From Exophiala sp. HKRS030 (Eukaryota; Ascomycota; Eurotiomycetes; Chaetothyriales; Herpotrichiellaceae), in contig JAHWDD010000003.1 in the NCBI GenBank assembly GCA_023897205.1, positions 5,831,665 to 5,895,664 of the forward strand: a stretch of 64,000 nucleotides of DNA, in the 5' to 3' direction. The notes under the pieces are model-generated. The model did no database searches and was not told the origin of the DNA. It saw nothing but the letters and a program-made list of their open reading frames with translations. The position numbers and the translations under genes are program-made. Below, in pieces: positions 58,885-64,000 of this stretch (position 1 is its first letter; the number at the start of each line of letters is the position of its first letter).

Positions 58885-61418
58885 TGTGCTGTGGAAATGA
58901 TCGTGTTCGTAGTGATGGGTTTGGTGCTGATCAGTATGAGTGAAGATAGAAATGGAAAGTGGAAGGTATTGTTGAGTAGCTATCAGGTCGAGTAATGTAT
59001 GTTCTTCTGGAAGCTTTCTTGGGGCATGCGTCCTACCTATATATGTCTAATCATGTAAGGTGTACGTAGAGACAAACTTTGGGTTTCCACGCAAAAACTC
59101 ATTGATGTAGGCCTCCGACAAGACCGAATTGACTCAAACTCTGTGATTCAACCATTCGCATTCAGTGTACCTACCGCCACGATCAGCTTTCTCGAGCCAA
59201 CCTTGTCGACTCGCCAAAAATTGGAGGGGACAAAACGCTCTGGACCATTATTGGACAAAACACGCTCACAGAGAAAAAGCCTGAGTTTGCCAAACATGGC
59301 CAGGAAGCGGGCGACGTTTACGAGCTTAGGACCTCTGTTGCTGTGATACGTCACAGTGGATGAAAAGGGCCATAGTCCAGCACCAAAAGAGAGAGAAGAG
59401 ATTCGCGGGATCCCGATTCGCGGCCGCGGCCGCACCTTGGCATTGTTGAGGAGCTTCAATAAAGTTCCTGCATGGCGCAGGCTACCATTCATCTTTCATG
59501 GAGGCTCGATAAAGCTCCTGCCTAGGCTTGGTAGGCTTGAAGTCGTAAGCAATAGCGGGGAACTTTATCGGTTTTTGAAGCACGGCCGCGAGCGCTAGGT
59601 GAGCTGAGCTGCACGTCATCCTAGTCAATCTAACGATTGAGCATTGACGTTTCAAAGAAGATCATGGAGAGGTTGGCGGATATTGTTCCCCTTGGAGGCA
59701 CAGAGATTCATGGAGTTGAACGTTGCCTAATCTCCATTCAATTGTGGTTCTTCATGAGTCTATTGGAGCCAACGCGAGGCCCGAAGCCGTATCCACTCCG
59801 CGGTCGGGATGAAGTACCTCAGAGTCTAGGTGTGTCTCGCACTGATATATGGAGTCGTCACACGAATTTGAAACTGTGACGGCCTCCAATCTTGTCGTTT
59901 GATAAACCCACGGTATGAAGGTCCGCTGGTGGTTACGGTGCTTAGTCGTGCTTGTCTTCGTTAGACACTAAGATCTGCACAAATATGCAGGAGCTTGCCG
60001 ACCAGTTCAGATCATAGCTCGATATCTTTCTCTCTGTCGTCAGTTGTGACTCGGAACAAGTGCGTCCTTGAGGCCCGTTTGCCTGCGCCCCGGACCGCTA
60101 GGCGACGCACTATCATTGCCTTAGCTGAAGTGGAGGCAAGTGAAGAAAGTACCGAAATGCAGTTTCAAGTTGCTTTTATGCACTTATCTCAAGCGAATCC
60201 ATGGCTTTTGTTCGGAACGCGGGAGTTTCTTATTGTGGCGTACTTCATATCGGCCTCATGAGAGCAACGCTCGACTGTAGCGTCGCCCGATTCTTGTCGT
60301 AATGGTTTCCTTTGGGATACGTGCATTATCCTGGTTGACGGAATTTTGAAAATGATACAAAGATCCGTCAGTAGGATGTCAAGAGTACCAATATCTCAAC
60401 CCTGGACCTAACACGGAGCTTGTGCTTCTATTTTGGGACTGAAGCTGTCCATAAATCAGTATGTGTGAACTGCGCCTTTCAGACATGAGAACATCGAACG
60501 GAAGGACTACGCAACGATAAACAGATCGTCACTCGACTCGACAAGCTTCACACTTGTTGCAAGTTTGAAGCCATTTCTGTTCCTCACCGCGATCAGCATA
60601 GATACAGACTTTTAAGATTTGACTCCCTCAGAACGGTCATGGCGGCCCGTGCCCCGTTAGAGATCATCCGCGGCTTTCATTTTCACGGCTGGTGGCATGC
60701 GAAAAAACTGTGCGGCTCAGAAATTGACATAATAGTTCAACGGGCCTTCCTTGCCCGTAGTGACATTGAAATAGCCGTGTAGAGCCCGGGGAATTCGAGG
60801 ACATGAGAACATGATCCAAGACTGACGATGCCAGAGACAAATCCCATTAATACTCTTCATGTATTGAGACAAGAAAATGGGCGATAGTTTTGTTCATTGT
60901 TGGGAAGGCTGAACAAGGTGCAGAAGTTATGATGAGTCTAGCATTGCATAGCAAGGTGGATGCAAGTGAAGAAATTCCATCGACAATCGACCTACCTCTC
61001 CGAATTCATACTGGGTGTTTGTCATCAGACTTGAGTCCGAGAAAATACGTACACAGCGATGGGAATCGAAGGGTGAAAAGGAAGAATGAAGACTATCGTG
61101 GACTAATTCGTATTGTCCTCTGACAAGGCTGCGAGAATAAGGCGGCAACTGTTCTTACATTGTTAAGGCCGACTAAGTAGTTAGTGAGTACTCAACTAAG
61201 CGCAGCTAAATTCCTCTAATCCGTGTTAAGACACTCCTTGGCAAGTCATTGTCGTCATGGCTGCCGCGAACTTCGCTTCTGGTCGGTGCTTCAGTTTTGG
61301 AGAAATGAACCTCTTACCACATCAGACCACCTTCAACCGCCGTCGCTAATATCAAGGCTCACCTCCATCGACTTTCCCCTTCGCTCGAGAAGGCTTTCAC
61401 TGTTCGGCATAACACAAG
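58885..61418. other. intergenic, 2.5 kb, no gene seen
   Basis: Contains GC-rich CGCGGCCGCGGCCGC at about 59,418-59,432 and two similar phrases AATAAAGTTCCTG / GATAAAGCTCCTG near 59,457 and 59,508. No convincing frame. The last 150 bases are the leader of the AIM18-like gene. Confidence 0.45.
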
Positions 61419-62711
61419 ATGCCTCCTCCCATTGTATCTCCTCTACAGACCTTGGTGTCCAGGCGAGCCTGTCTGTGTCTCGGTCAATCCCCACAACTAA
61501 CGGGTCGACGACTTCTTTCGAAAACATCCTCAACGCACAATGTGACTCCCATGCCAACGTATGGCTCTTCTGAGCTTCTGAGCCGACGCTACAAGACGAA
61601 CAAGGAATATATGACCCCGGCACAAATCGCAAAAGCAGAACGAGCAAGAACAGTCAAACGCATGAAATACTCGGGTTATGGCATCGCTCTATGCGCCATG
61701 GCCATGTTCGGCACCATTGTTCTATACCCCGATCCACGGAAACAAGAGAGAAGAGCAGGATTAGACGCTCAAGAAGCAGCGGCGATCGCAGATAGACGAT
61801 TACTGGATGAGAAGAAGACCAAGACCAATGTCGCTCAGCTTGACGCGCCACCTTCAATAGAAGGCACCTTTTCCGCACAGAGCAAGATCGATGAAATTGA
61901 ACAAGTCCAGACTGGCACCAGTACTATTCCCACTATTCCACGAACAATATATCTCCCGTCTCAAGCCGCACCATCAACCCCAGCATCCACCAACGAACCT
62001 TCGGGTACCGAATCAAAGGTGGAGTATCAATTGGTCGGCCTCGGAATCCGGACCGTATCGATCCTCAGCATTCAAGTCTACGTTGTCGGTTTGTATATTG
62101 CTGTAGCCGACATTGCCAAATTACAAGAACAGCTCGTGCACAGAGTTGCGGACCCAGTGGCAACAACGCTTGTCCCAGGCGAGAAATCTGAATTACGAGA
62201 TCTTCTCCTAGATCCACAACGCGGAGAAGAAACTTGGAACCAGATCATCAAAGATGGCGGAATTAGAACAGCCTTCCGTATAACACCTACCAGGAATACA
62301 GATTTTATGCATTTACGTGACGGATTTGTCCGGGGTATCACAGCTCGTAGTGCTCAGCTTTCCAAATCTTCCGACTCAACGACCTCTGATTTCCAAGACG
62401 AGTCCTTTGGATCTGCCCTCAATGACTTCAAATCCGTCTTCGGTGGTACAGCTCGGAGGAAACTACCACGTGGTGAACACCTCTATCTCACCCGTGACGC
62501 TCAAGGTGGCCTGGCAGTATATACAGAAGACAAACAAGGAGTCAGAATAAAGATGGGAGATGTGAACGATGAGAGGGTCGGAAGGTTACTCTGGTTAGGA
62601 TACCTAGCTGGCCAAAATGTGTCGAGTGAGGAAGCCAGAAAGAGTATCATCGAAGGCTGTCTCGAATTCGTCGAACGTCCCGTCGGTACGGTGGCTACAC
62701 AGGTCATCTAA
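61419..62711 (+). CDS. AIM18-like mitochondrial chalcone-isomerase-fold protein
   Basis: Intronless, 430 aa. The first 80 residues are basic and hydroxylated, a mitochondrial presequence (SRRACLCLG, GRRLLSKTSS). A membrane span follows at about 84-103 (YSGYGIALCAMAMFGTIVLY), then a linker. The chalcone-isomerase-fold domain runs from about residue 190 to the end: VEYQLVGLGIRTVSILSIQV, YVVGLYIA, FRITPTRNTDFMHLRDGFVR, PRGEHLYLTRDAQG and GRLLWLGYLAGQNVSSEEAR. It matches the yeast AIM18/AIM46 group, inner-membrane proteins without proven enzymatic activity; plant chalcone isomerase is a distant relative. The 12 kb to the left also carries mostly conserved genes. Confidence 0.88.
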   Translation: MPPPIVSPLQTLVSRRACLCLGQSPQLTGRRLLSKTSSTHNVTPMPTYGSSELLSRRYKTNKEYMTPAQIAKAERARTVKRMKYSGYGIALCAMAMFGTIVLYPDPRKQERRAGLDAQEAAAIADRRLLDEKKTKTNVAQLDAPPSIEGTFSAQSKIDEIEQVQTGTSTIPTIPRTIYLPSQAAPSTPASTNEPSGTESKVEYQLVGLGIRTVSILSIQVYVVGLYIAVADIAKLQEQLVHRVADPVATTLVPGEKSELRDLLLDPQRGEETWNQIIKDGGIRTAFRITPTRNTDFMHLRDGFVRGITARSAQLSKSSDSTTSDFQDESFGSALNDFKSVFGGTARRKLPRGEHLYLTRDAQGGLAVYTEDKQGVRIKMGDVNDERVGRLLWLGYLAGQNVSSEEARKSIIEGCLEFVERPVGTVATQVI

Positions 62712-63845
62712 ACATGTCGAGGAAGATAAAACCGAACAAAGCATCTGGGAAACAACAACATCATTGCAATACCGGATGCGGTGTGGTGCTAGGTTAGGTG
62801 ACGGCGACAGCATTGAATGGCTTTCACCCGTGAACACACCGGCATCTGCTATCAAATGTCCCTAAAAGGGAGAAAAGCATTCGCAAAAAGCATTGCCCAC
62901 CTGGCAAATATGGAGAGCATATGTGTGCGTTGTGTTTGTTGTGTGTATATGTATATATATAATCATCGAATCTCTCTAGCATATGTATGTAATACGTATC
63001 TATAAGCCACACTTTCGACTCCACTACCTGTAGGCTGTCTCGGTGCTGCATCCATGGCAGATAATACACAGTATGCGCATGGACGTGGCATGAGAGCGTG
63101 AAAACACGAATGTTCAGCAGGTCGGCAGAGGGGTGAAGGTTCAAGAGTATGATTATTACTAATAGTCACTAGGGTAGCTATAGCAATTATTCATCTCTCT
63201 ACCTAGCCTCTTCACTAGACTCCTAACTAGCTGACTGACTGGCTGGCTGACTGGCTGGTTCGTGGTTGACTGGTTGCATGAAGAATACTCTGGCACAAAA
63301 GGCACGTTGGCCCCATTGGCCTGGTATTGAAACGCTGTGCATCAAGAGCCTCGTTCTACCGAGCCGTGATTAAGCTGTCTAATTAGACAGGTGGCTTCCT
63401 TTGGTTACTTTGTGAGATAGCATGGCGGCGTGGATGAATGGAGTGAGGTCGAGTGTAGATGTCGATGTCGATGTCGATGTCAATATCGATGTCGAAAAGG
63501 AGGTGGATTGCTGCGGTAATAGATGTATTGCTTCGTGCCTCTTTGCTCCGAATCAGTGTTCCGACCATTAATAGGAATTGAGTCTGCTGTTGATACTCTC
63601 TCATCCATCCCTGGGGATGACTTGTGAAAGCGATGCTTGTTGTGAGAGAATCCGGCATTCACGGCTGTATGACCACGCATGTAGGCGAGGACGATAGTGG
63701 GGAAACCGCCACGTCTGAGACATCCTGCAATCGAGGAATGATTGTCTCTGGAACAGTACGAATCAACCTCGCAAAGACTGGTCAACCATCGTTCATAATA
63801 ACTAACCACCCACCATAAGACAATCATGACCCACGACCGGTTTCT
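62712..63845. other. intergenic with GATGTC hexamer tract
   Basis: No gene seen. A tract of about four GATGTC units lies at 63,458-63,482, the second Asp-Val/Asp-Ile-like hexamer in the window, here non-coding. TGACTGGCTGGC repeats occur at 63,234-63,262. Confidence 0.5.
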
Positions 63846-64000
63846 TCACCTTCCATTCCGCTCATCCGATTCCCTCTTCCTCACTCCGCCAACCGGGAAC
63901 CCAGCGTCCTCCATAACACCATCAACGTCGCTCGACCACGCGGGCATCTTCTCCTTGATCACATCGGCCAAGACCTGGCTGAAATCGGCGAATGCTTTCC
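63846..64000 (-). CDS. C-terminal end of an unidentified gene, cut by the window edge
   Basis: The minus strand is open from the window edge to TGA 63846-63848, about 51 codons. It reads KAFADFSQVLADVIKEKMPA, then WSSDVDGVMEDAGFPVGG and a basic end KRESDERNGR. The helix-rich, charged text and the stop context look coding, and no intron is needed. The family cannot be told from this fragment. Confidence 0.55.
   Translation of the reverse strand, partial: KAFADFSQVLADVIKEKMPAWSSDVDGVMEDAGFPVGGVRKRESDERNGR

Overview
The window is nuclear DNA of a filamentous ascomycete (Pezizomycotina). The genes carry many short introns (about 40-60 nt) with GT-AG ends and CTAAC/CTGAC-like branch points. They include a Zn2Cys6 activator, a QutR/QA-1S-type repressor, a DUF3433-like membrane protein, a fungal Na+/H+ antiporter and a TeaR-like CaaX protein. 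The TACGGAGTA words and the gene set suggest Eurotiomycetes, possibly black-yeast relatives, but this is a guess. I count about 20 supportable genes in 64 kb, spaced widely, with gene-poor stretches of up to 6.5 kb. Most splice models below were worked out by hand and checked for frame; several are multi-exon genes whose short exons are easy to miss.

Left part (1-14 kb), accessory metabolic block: the 3' part of a SnoaL/NTF2-like gene; an epoxide hydrolase with a 9-nt micro-exon and a frame problem at its first intron; a Zn2Cys6 activator divergent from a QutR/QA-1S-type repressor (kinase-like, dehydroquinase-like and shikimate dehydrogenase-like domains); an alpha/beta-hydrolase remnant; an eight-exon Gfo/Idh/MocA oxidoreductase; and an Nha1-type antiporter. 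No quinate structural genes are visible, so the regulator pair may control a different small-molecule pathway made of the neighbouring enzymes.

Middle part (16-42 kb): an unknown acidic protein, a DUF3433-like multi-pass protein, an AT-rich degenerate block, a 12-cysteine small secreted protein, an unknown multi-pass membrane protein, an RRT8/LDS-like protein, a leucine-rich-repeat-like protein and a small CxxC protein. There is also a decayed gene with tandem-duplicated sequence, and two diverged paralogues of a four-cysteine secreted family (37.7 and 40.3 kb).

Right part (42-64 kb): a 6.5 kb gene-poor stretch rich in TACGGAGTA/TACTCCGTA words, then mostly conserved housekeeping genes. These are a J-domain protein with an apparent one-base frameshift in a C run, a TeaR/Mod5-like polarity protein ending in CVVM, a dithiol glutaredoxin, a four-exon short-chain dehydrogenase, an AIM18-like chalcone-isomerase-fold protein and the C-terminus of an unidentified gene at the right edge.
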